Assembly: GCF_015223055.1 (NCBI RefSeq)
Contig: NZ_JADFBX010000010.1
Location: 62,001 to 126,000, forward strand
DNA length: 64,000 nt
Direction: 5' to 3'
Origin: Pedobacter sp. MC2016-24
GTDB lineage: Bacteria > Bacteroidota > Bacteroidia > Sphingobacteriales > Sphingobacteriaceae
Shown here one piece after another: positions 8,776 to 18,672 of the stretch (position 1 is the first letter of the stretch; each line of letters starts with the position of its first letter). The notes under the pieces are model-generated. The model was not told the DNA's origin, made no database searches, and saw nothing but the letters and a program-made list of their open reading frames with translations. The translations under genes and the position numbers were made by a program.

Positions 8776-11070
8776 ATGGTCTCACAAGCAAAACCTAACG
8801 AAAATAAACAAGAGCTAATGTCACATATGATGAAATATGTAAGAAACTGGTACTTATTCGTAATTGTGTTGGCGATGAGTGTTGGGGGCGCTTATTTATA
8901 CCTGGAATGTACTGTTCCCTTGTATAAAGTGACCAGCACACTCCAAATTCAGGAAGATACCAAAGGTGATGGCCTGTTTAAAGGTACTGCATTTAGTGAT
9001 TTAAATATGTTCAAAACATCCAAAACAGTAGAAAATGAAATGGAGGTGCTGAGGTCAAGGGATTTGATTTACAATGTGCTGGCTAAACTTGGTTTTGAAA
9101 CCAGGTACTACTACAAAAATATATTCAGGAATGAAGAACTGTATGGAAATAACTTGCCACTGAAGGTTAAGGTTGTCAGGATGAGCCCTCAAGGCTATCA
9201 AAGTAAAATTGCTTTGAGCATCATTAACGATCAGGAGTTCCTGCTCACCGACGGGGTTGTGTCTAAAAGATATAATTTTAACCAAAACGTTTTCGGTAAA
9301 GGTTATCAGATTGTGGTAACTAAGGGGCCAGCATTTGAAATAGCTGACGAGCCGGTGCAAATCAGGTTTGTCAATTTGTATCGTGCAGCTGAAGCCTATA
9401 GCATGACTGGTTTAACTATTTTGCCAGTGATAAAAGATGCCAATACTATCGTTTTAAGTCTTCTGGACCCAATTCCGGATCGTGGCATTCAGCTGCTAAA
9501 TACACTGATCAATACTTACAATATGGAAAATGTAAGGAGTAAAAATATCATGGCGCTGAATACCATTAAGTTTATAGACAATAAATTAAGATACTTGACT
9601 AAGGATTTGTCTGGCGTAGAGCAGGAAGTTCAGAATTATAAACAAAACAACAGCGTTACCGAACTGGCAACCGATGCACAAATGAGTTTGCAGAGTTCAG
9701 GTGCCTATAACCAGCAACTCGCAGCAAGTGAAGTTCAGCTAAGCCTGGTTGAGTCCATCACCGGCTATTTGAACGGCTCGGGAAGCACTTTTGACATGGT
9801 ACCTACCACACTAGGCTTGAAAGACCCTACGCTTCAAGGCTTAACTGAACGTTATAACAGCCTACAATTGGAGCGGGAAAGGCTGCTTAGAACAACTAAT
9901 GTTAATAATCCATTGGTTCAAAATATTACAGCGCAATTGCAAAGTTTAAAATCAAATTTACTCGAAAACCTAAGCATGATTAAAAAGGGACTGGTTGTAG
10001 AAAAAAACAGTCTGAACAACAAATCTCAGTTGTATGAATCTAAATTGAGAAATGTTCCTGTGATAGAACGTGGGCTAATTGAGCGTGGACGTGAGCAAGG
10101 GGTTCGTACTACACTTTACCAATATTTGCTTCAAAAAAGAGAAGAAACGGAACTCTCCCTCTCTGCTACCATACCGAGTTCTTTAATGATAGACAAACCG
10201 GCTTATAATGGTGTTCCAGCTAAGCCTAAAGTACAGTTGATTTATATGTTGAGTATCATATTTGGTTTGGTAATTCCTGCTTCTGTGATTTATGGAAGGG
10301 ATAAACTAAATGCTAAAGTAAACGATATACTGGATGTGGAGTACTTAAACGGAAACATCAGGATTCTGGGTGAATTGAGTCATAAAAAAATTGGTGAGTC
10401 TATTGTTGTTCACAAAGATAAAAGTACAACCATTTCTGAACTGTTCAGATATATTCGCTCCAATCTACATTTTATGGATGCTGATAAAAACAACAAAGTT
10501 TTTCTGGTTACTTCCAGCACTAAAGGTGAAGGTAAGACGTTCTTTTGCGCTAATCTCGGAATAACACTTTCTTTAATTGATAAAAAGGTGGTATTGCTTG
10601 AATTTGATCTTCGTAAACCCGATTTGGTGAATAGTTTGAAAATGAGCCCTGGCCCGGGTCTGTCGGAATACCTGGCAGATGATAAATTGAAACTGGACGA
10701 CATCATTGTCCAATCCAACGCGGCCGATAGTTTATATGTGATTGGTTGTGGTAAAATTCCGCACAATCCATCTGAACTATTGATGAGTGACCGGTTGAAT
10801 ATTTTATTTGAAGAGTTGAGAACCAGATTTGACTACATTATTCTGGATACATCGCCGGTAGGGTATGTAGCTGATGCATTTAGTCTGGCACCATTTTCTG
10901 ATGCCAGCATCTACCTGGTAAGGTATAACTACACAGATAAGCGTGAACTTGGCATATTCGAGGACATCTGTGAAAATAACCGGCTCAAAAATCCGATGCT
11001 GGTTTTTAATGATGCTAAAAAAGGAAATAGAAATGTCCATAGATATGGAAGATATGCATATCCTGCATAA
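8776..11070 (+). CDS. Wzc-like polysaccharide co-polymerase with BY-kinase (Wzz + tyrosine autokinase)
   Basis: 764 residues. The N-terminal Wzz domain follows a first membrane helix (about 26-44). A long periplasmic coiled-coil region ends in a proline-containing second helix (about 485-506). The cytoplasmic kinase has Walker A SSTKGEGKT (Lys587), Walker A' LLEFDLRKPD (Asp611) and Walker B FDYIILDTSP (Asp691). Such proteins control chain length and, through cycles of tyrosine phosphorylation, polymer export through Wza. The C-terminal tyrosine cluster is very short (Tyr757, 760 and 762 in RYGRYAYPA). No Wzb-type phosphatase gene is seen in the locus. Confidence 0.92.
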   Translation: MVSQAKPNENKQELMSHMMKYVRNWYLFVIVLAMSVGGAYLYLECTVPLYKVTSTLQIQEDTKGDGLFKGTAFSDLNMFKTSKTVENEMEVLRSRDLIYNVLAKLGFETRYYYKNIFRNEELYGNNLPLKVKVVRMSPQGYQSKIALSIINDQEFLLTDGVVSKRYNFNQNVFGKGYQIVVTKGPAFEIADEPVQIRFVNLYRAAEAYSMTGLTILPVIKDANTIVLSLLDPIPDRGIQLLNTLINTYNMENVRSKNIMALNTIKFIDNKLRYLTKDLSGVEQEVQNYKQNNSVTELATDAQMSLQSSGAYNQQLAASEVQLSLVESITGYLNGSGSTFDMVPTTLGLKDPTLQGLTERYNSLQLERERLLRTTNVNNPLVQNITAQLQSLKSNLLENLSMIKKGLVVEKNSLNNKSQLYESKLRNVPVIERGLIERGREQGVRTTLYQYLLQKREETELSLSATIPSSLMIDKPAYNGVPAKPKVQLIYMLSIIFGLVIPASVIYGRDKLNAKVNDILDVEYLNGNIRILGELSHKKIGESIVVHKDKSTTISELFRYIRSNLHFMDADKNNKVFLVTSSTKGEGKTFFCANLGITLSLIDKKVVLLEFDLRKPDLVNSLKMSPGPGLSEYLADDKLKLDDIIVQSNAADSLYVIGCGKIPHNPSELLMSDRLNILFEELRTRFDYIILDTSPVGYVADAFSLAPFSDASIYLVRYNYTDKRELGIFEDICENNRLKNPMLVFNDAKKGNRNVHRYGRYAYPA

Positions 11071-11283
11071 GTGAGTTGTATTGAAGTGTAACGGTTACTT
11101 TGCAGTGTTACTTTGATGTCTGCATGTTGCAAAAGAAGAGAATTGTCTAATAATACCGCAGTTGAAAACAGGCTGCACAAAATCAAGTGTTGCGATCAAA
11201 ATATTAAAACTACTCATGTAACTGAGGTAGCGAAGCTGTATCCGGCGGATATAAAATGTTAAAATCACTATTTTTTATTTGAT

Positions 11284-11811
11284 ATGGAAATTCTAAATGC
11301 CTCCAAACCAATGCCTCAGCGCAAATGGTTAGTAATCTACACCCGTCCAAGATGGGAGAAAAAAGTAGATCAAACACTCAAAATGCAGGGAATTATTTCC
11401 TATTGTCCATTAAGAAAAGAAAAACACCAATGGGCAGATCGTGTGAAGGAAATCGAAACTCCTTTGTTTAACTCCTATATTTTTGTTTACGTAGATCCCT
11501 GGGAAGAACTTAAAGTACGAATGACCAATGGTTTTATCAATTTTGTTTACTACATGGGAAAGCCCGCGATAATCAGGGAGTCTGTCATTGAGAATATTAA
11601 AAATATCATCCTGGTTTTTCCACAAGCAGAAATTTTAAATATGCGGGGTATTGCGGTAGGTGACCTGGTTCGTATTAAAGATGGTTTGATGAGGGAGAAA
11701 GAAGGGCAGGTGGTTAAAATTCAGGGTAAAAATGTATTGATGCTGATTGAAAGTTTGAACTGCATGATGATTACTACGGTAGCTGTCGGCAATCTGGTTC
11801 CGGTAAATTAA
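11284..11811 (+). CDS. UpxY/RfaH-type NusG-like transcription antiterminator
   Basis: A 175-residue NusG paralogue. The NGN domain starts at about residue 14 (KWLVIYTRPRWEKKV) with the characteristic PLRKEKHQW and LFNSYIFVYVDPWEE strands. A KOW domain lies at about 118-160 (GDLVRIKDGLMREKEG). In Bacteroidota, UpxY proteins bind RNA polymerase at the leader of their own capsule locus and allow transcription through long operons, so this is probably the specific elongation factor for the roughly 28 kb that follows. It is third in the locus rather than first, after a 213-base gap that may carry a separate promoter. Confidence 0.9.
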   Translation: MEILNASKPMPQRKWLVIYTRPRWEKKVDQTLKMQGIISYCPLRKEKHQWADRVKEIETPLFNSYIFVYVDPWEELKVRMTNGFINFVYYMGKPAIIRESVIENIKNIILVFPQAEILNMRGIAVGDLVRIKDGLMREKEGQVVKIQGKNVLMLIESLNCMMITTVAVGNLVPVN

Positions 11812-11822
11812 AATATTTACAG

Positions 11823-12815
11823 ATGACACGCCTAAAAGAACTGGATGTATTAAGGGGGGTAGCTGCATTCAATGTGCTGTTATTCCACTATTTATCCAGG
11901 TTTAAAGTCAATTTTAATGCAGATTTCATGGAGGGATACAGCTGGAATATAGGGCAGTATGGCGTGCAGTTATTTTTTATGATCAGCGGGTTTGTAATTT
12001 TCATGTCCTTACAGGGTGATACAACATTAGAATCTTTTGCCTACAAAAGGTTTTCCAGATTATATCCGAGCTATTGGATTTGTGCGTGTGTTACATTCGC
12101 TGTTGTAAACCTGTCCAATGAACCGCAGGCTGGGACTAGCAGTTTTTTAGTGCTTTTGGGCAACCTGACTATGGTTCAGGGACAGTTTAATGTTAAAAAT
12201 ATAGACGGTGCATACTGGTCGCTGGTTCCGGAACTGCTGTTTTATTGCCTGATGGGCGTATTGTTCAAACTCGGTTTGTTAACTAAAATACGGGTAGTAG
12301 CCCTGATTTGGTTGGCGTTGATCATAGGTAACCAAATATTTGTATTTTCTTTTGGTGCTTATTTGCTCAATTTGAAATATGGGATGTTCTTCCTTTCGGG
12401 GATGCTTTTTTATAACCTGAAGGTGAAAAATGGAGACTGGCATGAGCATGTGCTGATTGCAATTTGCTGGCTTACCGCGCTGATGCAAAGTCCATCCACA
12501 ATATGTCTGTATGTATTTTCGCTCATTTTTTTACTGTTTTATCTTTTTACCTATGGCTTGCTGAAAGCTTTTACGTTTAAGCCATTCCTGTTTTTAGGAT
12601 ATATCTCTTATCCTTTGTATTTGTTGCATCAGAATATTGGTTATGTTTTGATTTTGAAACTTAACCGGATCATCTCAAATGAATATTTGGTTATACTGAT
12701 TACTTTCAGTTCTATGGTGTTTTTAGCCTGGATTGTTACGCATTTTATTGAGAAACCTATTCTGCACTTTTTGCGAAATTACCATCCACTCCGTAAACAG
12801 TACCTAAACCTGTAA
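11823..12815 (+). CDS. Acyltransferase 3 family membrane protein (OatA/OafA-like sugar O-acyltransferase)
   Basis: 330 residues with about ten membrane helices. The N-terminus has the family signature LDVLRGVAAFNVLLFHY, with the catalytic-type His near residue 21, and IQ-YGVQLFFMISGFVIF follows. Members acylate sugars of O-antigens, exopolysaccharides or Nod factors with acetyl or succinyl groups at the inner membrane. It starts 11 bases after UpxY and 12 bases before the flippase gene, so it is part of the operon. It probably decorates the repeat unit; which sugar is unknown. Confidence 0.88.
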   Translation: MTRLKELDVLRGVAAFNVLLFHYLSRFKVNFNADFMEGYSWNIGQYGVQLFFMISGFVIFMSLQGDTTLESFAYKRFSRLYPSYWICACVTFAVVNLSNEPQAGTSSFLVLLGNLTMVQGQFNVKNIDGAYWSLVPELLFYCLMGVLFKLGLLTKIRVVALIWLALIIGNQIFVFSFGAYLLNLKYGMFFLSGMLFYNLKVKNGDWHEHVLIAICWLTALMQSPSTICLYVFSLIFLLFYLFTYGLLKAFTFKPFLFLGYISYPLYLLHQNIGYVLILKLNRIISNEYLVILITFSSMVFLAWIVTHFIEKPILHFLRNYHPLRKQYLNL

Positions 12816-12827
12816 CCTTATATTTTA

Positions 12828-14270
12828 ATGGACTTAAAAGAAAAAACGGTATCCGGTTTGATCTGGGCGTTTATACAACAGTTTGGTGTTCAGGGAATCG
12901 GATTTATAATTACCATAATTCTGGCCAGACTGCTGACACCAGCAGAATTTGGCCTGATTGCGATGCTTACTGTTTTTATTGCTGTTGGAAATTCATTGCT
13001 CGAAGGTGGTCTTTCTTCGTCGATCATCCGTACCCCAGATCTGGAAGAAAAAGACTATGCCACTGTTTTCTTTTTTAATCTTGGGGGAAGTGTGTTGATC
13101 TATATCGTGGTGTATCTTGTAGCGCCATTTATTGCTGAATTTTACCAGCAGGCGGCATTGACACTCGTGCTCAGAATATATGCACTTGATTTTATTATCA
13201 ATGCTTTTTTCGGAATTCAGAACGCAAAGCTGACTCGTGATATGAATTTCAGATTGCAGATGACGATTCAGATTCCAGCTGTACTTATTGGCGGATTATT
13301 GGGAATTGTTTTAGCCTTACATGGTTATGGTGTCTGGAGCCTGGTTTGGATGCATCTGTTTCAATCTTTAATCTCTACTGTGATGCATTGGATTTTTTCT
13401 GATTGGCTGCCCATACTGGCTTTTGACCGGGCATGTTTTAAAAGACATTTTCACTTTGGATACAAAATGACACTAACAGGCTTATTAGATATTTTATACC
13501 GCAACATTTACATCCTGATCATAGGAAAATACTACTCGGCTACTCAACTTGGTTTTTACTCAAGGGCTGATTCCTTAAGCCAGTTGCCGGTAAGTAATTT
13601 ATCTGCTATTGTAAATAAGGTTACTTACCCCATGTTTGCAAAAATCACAGAGGATGATGATAAGCTTAAAATGGTATACCAGAAAATCATGAAACAGGTT
13701 GTCTTTTGGAATGCACCCATATTGGTTTTTCTGGCTATCGTTGCTGAGCCATTGTTTAGGTGTATGCTAACCAGCAAATGGTTGCCTGCGGTTCCCTATT
13801 TTCAAATTCTCTGTTTTGCAGGAATTATGTACCCATTGCACGCCTACAATTTGAATATCCTGAAGGTAAAGGGCCGGAGTGATCTGATTTTAAAGTTGGA
13901 GCTGCTAAAAAAAGGAATTTGTGTAATGGGCATTCTGGCCGTTATCCCCTTCGGTATTTATGGGCTGCTTTATTTCCAACTCTTGTTCAATTTTATTGGT
14001 TATGCCATAAACTCGGTGTATAGCGGTAAACTCATCAAATATCCGATGACTGAGCAGATACGGGATCTGCTACCCCTCATTGCAGTTGCATTTATGGCAG
14101 GCGCTTGTGGTTATTTATTTGATCACTTCTGCATCATTCCCCTTTATCTAAATGATATCGTCAGGATGCTATTCAATGGAACCGTGTATTTTCTGAGTTA
14201 TGCGATCCTCAGTACCATTCTAAAACTAACACCTATAGCTGATTTTAAACAATTAATCCTAAAAAGATGA
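12828..14270 (+). CDS. Wzx-type oligosaccharide flippase (MOP superfamily, WzxC/TuaB-like)
   Basis: 480 residues with 12-14 predicted membrane helices. The N-terminus (VSGLIWAFIQQFGVQG, then ARLLTPAEFGLIAMLTVF) is typical of the WzxC/AmsL/TuaB branch of polysaccharide transporters. It would move the undecaprenyl-linked repeat unit across the inner membrane for polymerisation by the Wzy-like protein at 20395. The start overlaps nothing, and the end overlaps the next gene by four bases (ATGA), indicating translational coupling. Confidence 0.92.
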   Translation: MDLKEKTVSGLIWAFIQQFGVQGIGFIITIILARLLTPAEFGLIAMLTVFIAVGNSLLEGGLSSSIIRTPDLEEKDYATVFFFNLGGSVLIYIVVYLVAPFIAEFYQQAALTLVLRIYALDFIINAFFGIQNAKLTRDMNFRLQMTIQIPAVLIGGLLGIVLALHGYGVWSLVWMHLFQSLISTVMHWIFSDWLPILAFDRACFKRHFHFGYKMTLTGLLDILYRNIYILIIGKYYSATQLGFYSRADSLSQLPVSNLSAIVNKVTYPMFAKITEDDDKLKMVYQKIMKQVVFWNAPILVFLAIVAEPLFRCMLTSKWLPAVPYFQILCFAGIMYPLHAYNLNILKVKGRSDLILKLELLKKGICVMGILAVIPFGIYGLLYFQLLFNFIGYAINSVYSGKLIKYPMTEQIRDLLPLIAVAFMAGACGYLFDHFCIIPLYLNDIVRMLFNGTVYFLSYAILSTILKLTPIADFKQLILKR

Positions 14271-15406
14271 TACCTGTAACTAAACCTTTTCTTCCAAAAA
14301 TTCAAGAATTTGGAGAATACATGAGTGCAATATGGGAACGGCAATGGCTAACTAATAATGGCCCTTTGGTAAACGAACTGGAATTAAATTTAAAGCGTTA
14401 CCTGGATGTAAAGCACTTGCTTTATGTAGCTAACGGTACAATAGCTTTGCAAATAGCAATTAAGGCATTGGGGTTAAAGGGTGAAATTATTACTACTCCT
14501 TTTTCTTTTGTGGCAACCACAAATAGTATTGTATGGGAAGGATGTAAACCTGTGTTTGTAGATATTGACGGGGAAACCTTCAATATTGATCCAAAAAAAA
14601 TTGAGGCCGCTATAACCCCGGATACGACTGGTATTCTGGCCACTCATGTATACGGCAACCCCTGCGATATTGATGCCATACAGGAAATTGCCGACCGCTA
14701 CGGACTAAAAGTAATTTACGATGCTGCACACTGCTTTGGTACCAAGTACAAAAACAAATCGGTTTTTGAATATGGTGACATCAGCACAACCAGTTTTCAT
14801 GCCACTAAACTTTTTCATACAATAGAAGGTGGTGCTGTATTTACCCAATGTCCTGACTTGTTGAAAAAGATGGCCTTGATGCGGAATTTTGGACACGACG
14901 GACCGGATGAGTTTTCTGAGCTCGGTATTAATGGGAAAAACTGTGAATTTCATGCCGCAATGGGACTTTGTAATCTAAAACAGGTCAATGAAATTTTAGA
15001 TAAAAGGCGTTTATTGTCCTTCTATTACTGGCGGGCACTTAGCAATCTGGAAGCTAAGTATCCAAAATTGAATGATAGTCTCGATTACAATTATGCCTAT
15101 TTTCCGGTGCTCTTTAACAGCGAAGAACTTATGTTGCGTTGTTTAAAGGCATTGGAAAATGAAAAGGTATACTGCAGGCGGTATTTCTATCCTTCGCTTG
15201 CAAAACTGCCTTATGTAACGGCAACCCATTTGCCGGTTTGTGATTCGATATCGAAACGGATACTTTGCTTGCCGCTTTATCATACTTTAACCTGTAGCGA
15301 CCTTGATCTGATTACCAGGGTAATATTACGGGTTCAGAACTATGACAATCCGGTTAATGACGTTAAACAGGATTTGATGATGGTAAATAATAACCAGTTG
15401 GCATGA
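14267..15406 (+). CDS. DegT/DnrJ/EryC1/StrS sugar aminotransferase (VioA-like)
   Basis: A 379-residue PLP enzyme of the sugar aminotransferase family. The opening (MIPVTKPFLP...WLTNNGPLVNELE) is very close in style to VioA-type dTDP-4-amino-4,6-dideoxyglucose aminotransferases. DAAHCFG is the cofactor-stacking segment, and the Schiff-base lysine is Lys181 in FHATKLFHTIEGG. It would transaminate a 4-keto-6-deoxy nucleotide sugar with glutamate. No dTDP-glucose dehydratase is encoded in the window, so the keto sugar must come from elsewhere, or the enzyme uses the product of the dehydratase at 37133. Confidence 0.88.
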   Translation: MIPVTKPFLPKIQEFGEYMSAIWERQWLTNNGPLVNELELNLKRYLDVKHLLYVANGTIALQIAIKALGLKGEIITTPFSFVATTNSIVWEGCKPVFVDIDGETFNIDPKKIEAAITPDTTGILATHVYGNPCDIDAIQEIADRYGLKVIYDAAHCFGTKYKNKSVFEYGDISTTSFHATKLFHTIEGGAVFTQCPDLLKKMALMRNFGHDGPDEFSELGINGKNCEFHAAMGLCNLKQVNEILDKRRLLSFYYWRALSNLEAKYPKLNDSLDYNYAYFPVLFNSEELMLRCLKALENEKVYCRRYFYPSLAKLPYVTATHLPVCDSISKRILCLPLYHTLTCSDLDLITRVILRVQNYDNPVNDVKQDLMMVNNNQLA

Positions 15407-16266
15407 AAAGCTTAGTTCGGGAAATGAGGGTATCAGTTTGTTGCATTACCTATAATCATCACCTGTACATCACACAGGCCCTAGACAGTTTTCTGATGCA
15501 GGAAACCGATTTTGATTATGAAATTATTGTTGGGGATGATGGCTCAACAGATGGAACCCGGGAGATAATTGAAGGGTATTGCCGGAAATACCCGGGACGT
15601 ATACAATTGATTAGTCACAATCCAAATATCGGTGCCATCAATAATCAGGTCGATATCCTGAAGCGCGCATCTGGTCGCTATATCGCCATGTGCGATGGTG
15701 ACGATTTCTGGACGGATAAAACGAAACTGCAAAAGCAAGCGGAATTTTTAGATGGTCATGCGGATTATGTATTGTGTTGCCACCATACCAGGGTAATTGA
15801 TGATAATGACAACACGGTATATGAAAAAAAGGATCCGGTAAGCCTGGAGTTTGATTATAAAGATGTTTTACTTGGGAAAAGGGAAGAAACGAGAATATGT
15901 TCACTAATGATGAGGAATATTGAAGCAATAATGGGCGTAACTAAACACCACTGGTATTTCGAAACTCATGGAACCGATACCCTTTTAAAACTGTATGCGT
16001 TGGCCAGTACCGGAAAAAAAATATACGTAATGCCGGAAGTGATGGCGTGTTATCGTTTACACACCGGAGGGATATGGAGTATGATTAATCCAAAACTGAG
16101 AAAAACGCGGATGCTTAGTGATTTCAATTTAACCATAAGAAATTTCAAATACTCTTCTGTGCAGAAAAGAGCCCTGCTGAAGATATACCTGAAACAGTAC
16201 TTTTTATTTGATATGCGGTATTTAAATTTTAACAGTGCCGTTCAAACGCTTACAGCATTATGGTAG
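15403..16266 (+). CDS. Glycosyltransferase family 2
   Basis: 287 residues with the GT-A fold signature: VCCITYNHHLYITQALDS at the nucleotide-binding start, EIIVGDDGSTDGT, and the metal-binding CDGDDFW motif at about residue 100. It adds one sugar to the lipid-linked repeat unit on the cytoplasmic face. It overlaps the preceding aminotransferase by four bases and the following transferase by seven. A second start (Met7) is possible. Donor and acceptor cannot be told. Confidence 0.9.
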   Translation: MKSLVREMRVSVCCITYNHHLYITQALDSFLMQETDFDYEIIVGDDGSTDGTREIIEGYCRKYPGRIQLISHNPNIGAINNQVDILKRASGRYIAMCDGDDFWTDKTKLQKQAEFLDGHADYVLCCHHTRVIDDNDNTVYEKKDPVSLEFDYKDVLLGKREETRICSLMMRNIEAIMGVTKHHWYFETHGTDTLLKLYALASTGKKIYVMPEVMACYRLHTGGIWSMINPKLRKTRMLSDFNLTIRNFKYSSVQKRALLKIYLKQYFLFDMRYLNFNSAVQTLTALW

Positions 16267-17372
16267 CTGAGCATAAATCCAGGCTTTTTTTTATGATCAA
16301 TACCTTAAATGGTGGCGGAGCCGAACGGGTCATTTCAAATTTAGGCAATCATTTTTGTCAAAAGAATTTCGAAGTTACCATGGTCTGTTTAAACGAGGCA
16401 AAGCCAGCCTATTTTCTTGATCCTAAAATCAAGATACATTCACTGATCGATAAAGATAGAAAGCAATTTTTTGGATTCAGGTTATATTATGCCTTGCGAA
16501 CATTTTTCAAATTATTCTTGCTACTCAAACGGGAGAAACCAGCGGCAATTGTTTCTTTCATGACTTCCGCGAACATCTGGACCGGACTTAGTTGTCTTTT
16601 TATTAAAATACCCTATTTCGTTTCTGAAAGGATCACACCAGATTACACGGTTAACCGGTTTAGTTTTATGTTAAATAAACTCGCGGCAAAATTATATGGC
16701 CGATCAAAAGCGATAGTGGTGCCTTCAACCGGAATGATTGCAGCGTTTAAAAAAAATAGCGCTTTTAAAGAGCTCCATAATTTTAAGGTGATTAACAACC
16801 CGGTTAACCGTTTTGGATCATCGGAAATGTCGATATTATACCCCAATAAATTTATTTTAGCCGTAGGAAGACTGGATCCTCAGAAGGGATTTGATTTGTT
16901 GATTAAAGCTTTTAAAAAAATGGATATAGCAGATCTGGATCTCCTGATTTGCGGTGAGGGTGCCGAACGTTGTAATTTGGAGCTGCAGATTGCAAGGTTA
17001 CACTTAAAAAGAAAAGTAAAATTAATTGGATTTCAGGCAGATTTATCGGCGTATTACAGACAAGCCGAAATATTTGTGCTGTCGTCCAGAAATGAAGGTT
17101 ATCCAAATGCACTCGTCGAAGCCATGAGTCTTGGTTGTGCTTGTATCGCAGCCGATTGTGAGTTCGGTCCGGCGGATATTATAGACCACGGAAAAAACGG
17201 ATTGTTGGTGAAACCGAATGAAGTGAATGCACTTTATAAAGCGATGAACGGCTTAATATACGATGCGGCGTTAAAGGCAAAATTGTCAGTAAATGCCATT
17301 CGGATCAATCAGACAAATTCTACAGAAAATACCGCTGCCAAATGGGAACAATTGGTTCTAAGCCACATTTAA
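16260..17372 (+). CDS. Glycosyltransferase family 4
   Basis: 370 residues, GT-B fold. The N-terminal acceptor half has MINTLNGGGAERVISNLG. The C-terminal donor half has FILAVGRLDPQKGFDLLIKA and the EX7E-type motif in SSRNEGYPNALVEAMSLG. This is the pattern of PglH/PglJ-like retaining transferases. The start codon ATG overlaps the previous stop (ATGGTAG), implying tight coupling. It assembles part of the repeat unit; linkage unknown. Confidence 0.9.
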   Translation: MVAEHKSRLFFMINTLNGGGAERVISNLGNHFCQKNFEVTMVCLNEAKPAYFLDPKIKIHSLIDKDRKQFFGFRLYYALRTFFKLFLLLKREKPAAIVSFMTSANIWTGLSCLFIKIPYFVSERITPDYTVNRFSFMLNKLAAKLYGRSKAIVVPSTGMIAAFKKNSAFKELHNFKVINNPVNRFGSSEMSILYPNKFILAVGRLDPQKGFDLLIKAFKKMDIADLDLLICGEGAERCNLELQIARLHLKRKVKLIGFQADLSAYYRQAEIFVLSSRNEGYPNALVEAMSLGCACIAADCEFGPADIIDHGKNGLLVKPNEVNALYKAMNGLIYDAALKAKLSVNAIRINQTNSTENTAAKWEQLVLSHI

Positions 17373-17425
17373 AAGAATCGGCCCATTTTCCAGATTAACC
17401 AAGCCAAATACTAAATGCTAAAATT

Positions 17426-18664
17426 ATGAACATCTCATTCTCTCCGCCGTTTATTGATCAGGCAGTTATTGATGAAGTGATGGATACACTTCGGAATAAC
17501 TGGATCACTTCAGGACCAAAAGTAAAAGCATTGGAAACCGAACTGTTAAATTTTACGGGTTCAAAAGCCACGGTTTGTGTCAACTCCTGGACCTCTGGGG
17601 CTATTATGATGCTCAAGTGGTTCGGTATTGGTGACGGGGATGAGGTGATTGTGCCTGCGTATTCTTATTGTGCTACGGCTTTGTGTGTATTGCACTGTGG
17701 TGCAACGCCTGTAATGGTGGATATTCTGGATGATTTTACCATCGATCCGGAATTGGTAAGGGCAAAAATCACAGCGAAGACCAAGGCTATTATTGCGGTT
17801 GACATTGCTGGTTTACCTTGCAACTACAATAGGCTTAAAGAGGTAGTCAATGATCCGGAAATTAAAGGTATGTTTGTTCCTTTCAGCTCCAGACAGGCCG
17901 ATATGGGCAGAATTCTGCTGATTGCTGACGCTGCGCATTCTATTGGGGCAACCTACAAGGGGGCTCCGGCAGCACAGCAATGTGATGCTACGATTTTTTC
18001 TTTTCACGCCGTGAAAAATATCACCACAGCAGAGGGCGGTTGCATCTGCCTTAACCTGCCGGAACCATTCGATAACCAGGTTGAATATAGTTTCTTAAAA
18101 CTTTTTTCACTGAACGGACAGAATAAAGATGCTTTTGCCAAGTCTATGGGTGCAAACTGGAAATACGATATCCTTTTTAAAGGATTTAAAATGAATATGC
18201 CTGATATCTGTGCGGCGATTGGTTTAGCCCAGATCAGGCAGTACCCCAACAAGTTACTGCCTTTACGTAAAAACATATACCAAAGGTATTGTGAGGCCTT
18301 CAAATCATTTGATTGGTTTATTCCACCTACCATGAAAGACGATACCCGTGAGGCTTCTTATCATCTTTTTCCGTTGCGAATAAAAAATATTACAGAGTCT
18401 GAACGAGACCGGATTATAGAAAATATTGTGAAGTGGGGAGTTGTGGTTAATGTGCACTTCATTCCGATGCCTATGTTGACATATTTTAAAAGTATCGGAT
18501 ATGTGATTGAGAATTATCCCAATAGCTACAAACAGTATGCGTGTGAAATTTCCCTCCCTATTTATCCACAGTTAAGTGAATTGGAAGTGGATTTTATCAT
18601 CGCCGCAGTTGAATCCTCTGTTCAGGCATTGAATGTAGAAAAGGGTCTAAAAGTATTAATCTAA
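17426..18664 (+). CDS. DegT-family nucleotide-sugar aminotransferase (PglE/PseC-like)
   Basis: 412 residues, longer than most of the family. The signature elements are TSGPKVKALE, VNSWTSGAIMML, the DAAHSIGATYKG cofactor segment and the Schiff-base lysine Lys197 in FHAVKNITTAEGG. Its neighbour is the initiating phosphoglycosyl transferase. In bacillosamine-type pathways the aminotransferase acts on the 4-keto product of a PglF/WbpM-like dehydratase, and such an enzyme is encoded at 37133. I therefore infer production of a UDP-4-amino-trideoxy-GlcNAc sugar. About 25 extra residues around 145-165 are an insertion relative to the usual length. Confidence 0.85.
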   Translation: MNISFSPPFIDQAVIDEVMDTLRNNWITSGPKVKALETELLNFTGSKATVCVNSWTSGAIMMLKWFGIGDGDEVIVPAYSYCATALCVLHCGATPVMVDILDDFTIDPELVRAKITAKTKAIIAVDIAGLPCNYNRLKEVVNDPEIKGMFVPFSSRQADMGRILLIADAAHSIGATYKGAPAAQQCDATIFSFHAVKNITTAEGGCICLNLPEPFDNQVEYSFLKLFSLNGQNKDAFAKSMGANWKYDILFKGFKMNMPDICAAIGLAQIRQYPNKLLPLRKNIYQRYCEAFKSFDWFIPPTMKDDTREASYHLFPLRIKNITESERDRIIENIVKWGVVVNVHFIPMPMLTYFKSIGYVIENYPNSYKQYACEISLPIYPQLSELEVDFIIAAVESSVQALNVEKGLKVLI

Positions 18665-18672
18665 TCGTTACG

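Noticed and set aside
11095..11115. Two TTACTTTG repeats as certain promoters for the UpxY gene.
   Set aside because: Each differs from TAnnTTTG at one key base, and no TTG lies at the right distance (about 19 bases) for either. Mentioned only as context.
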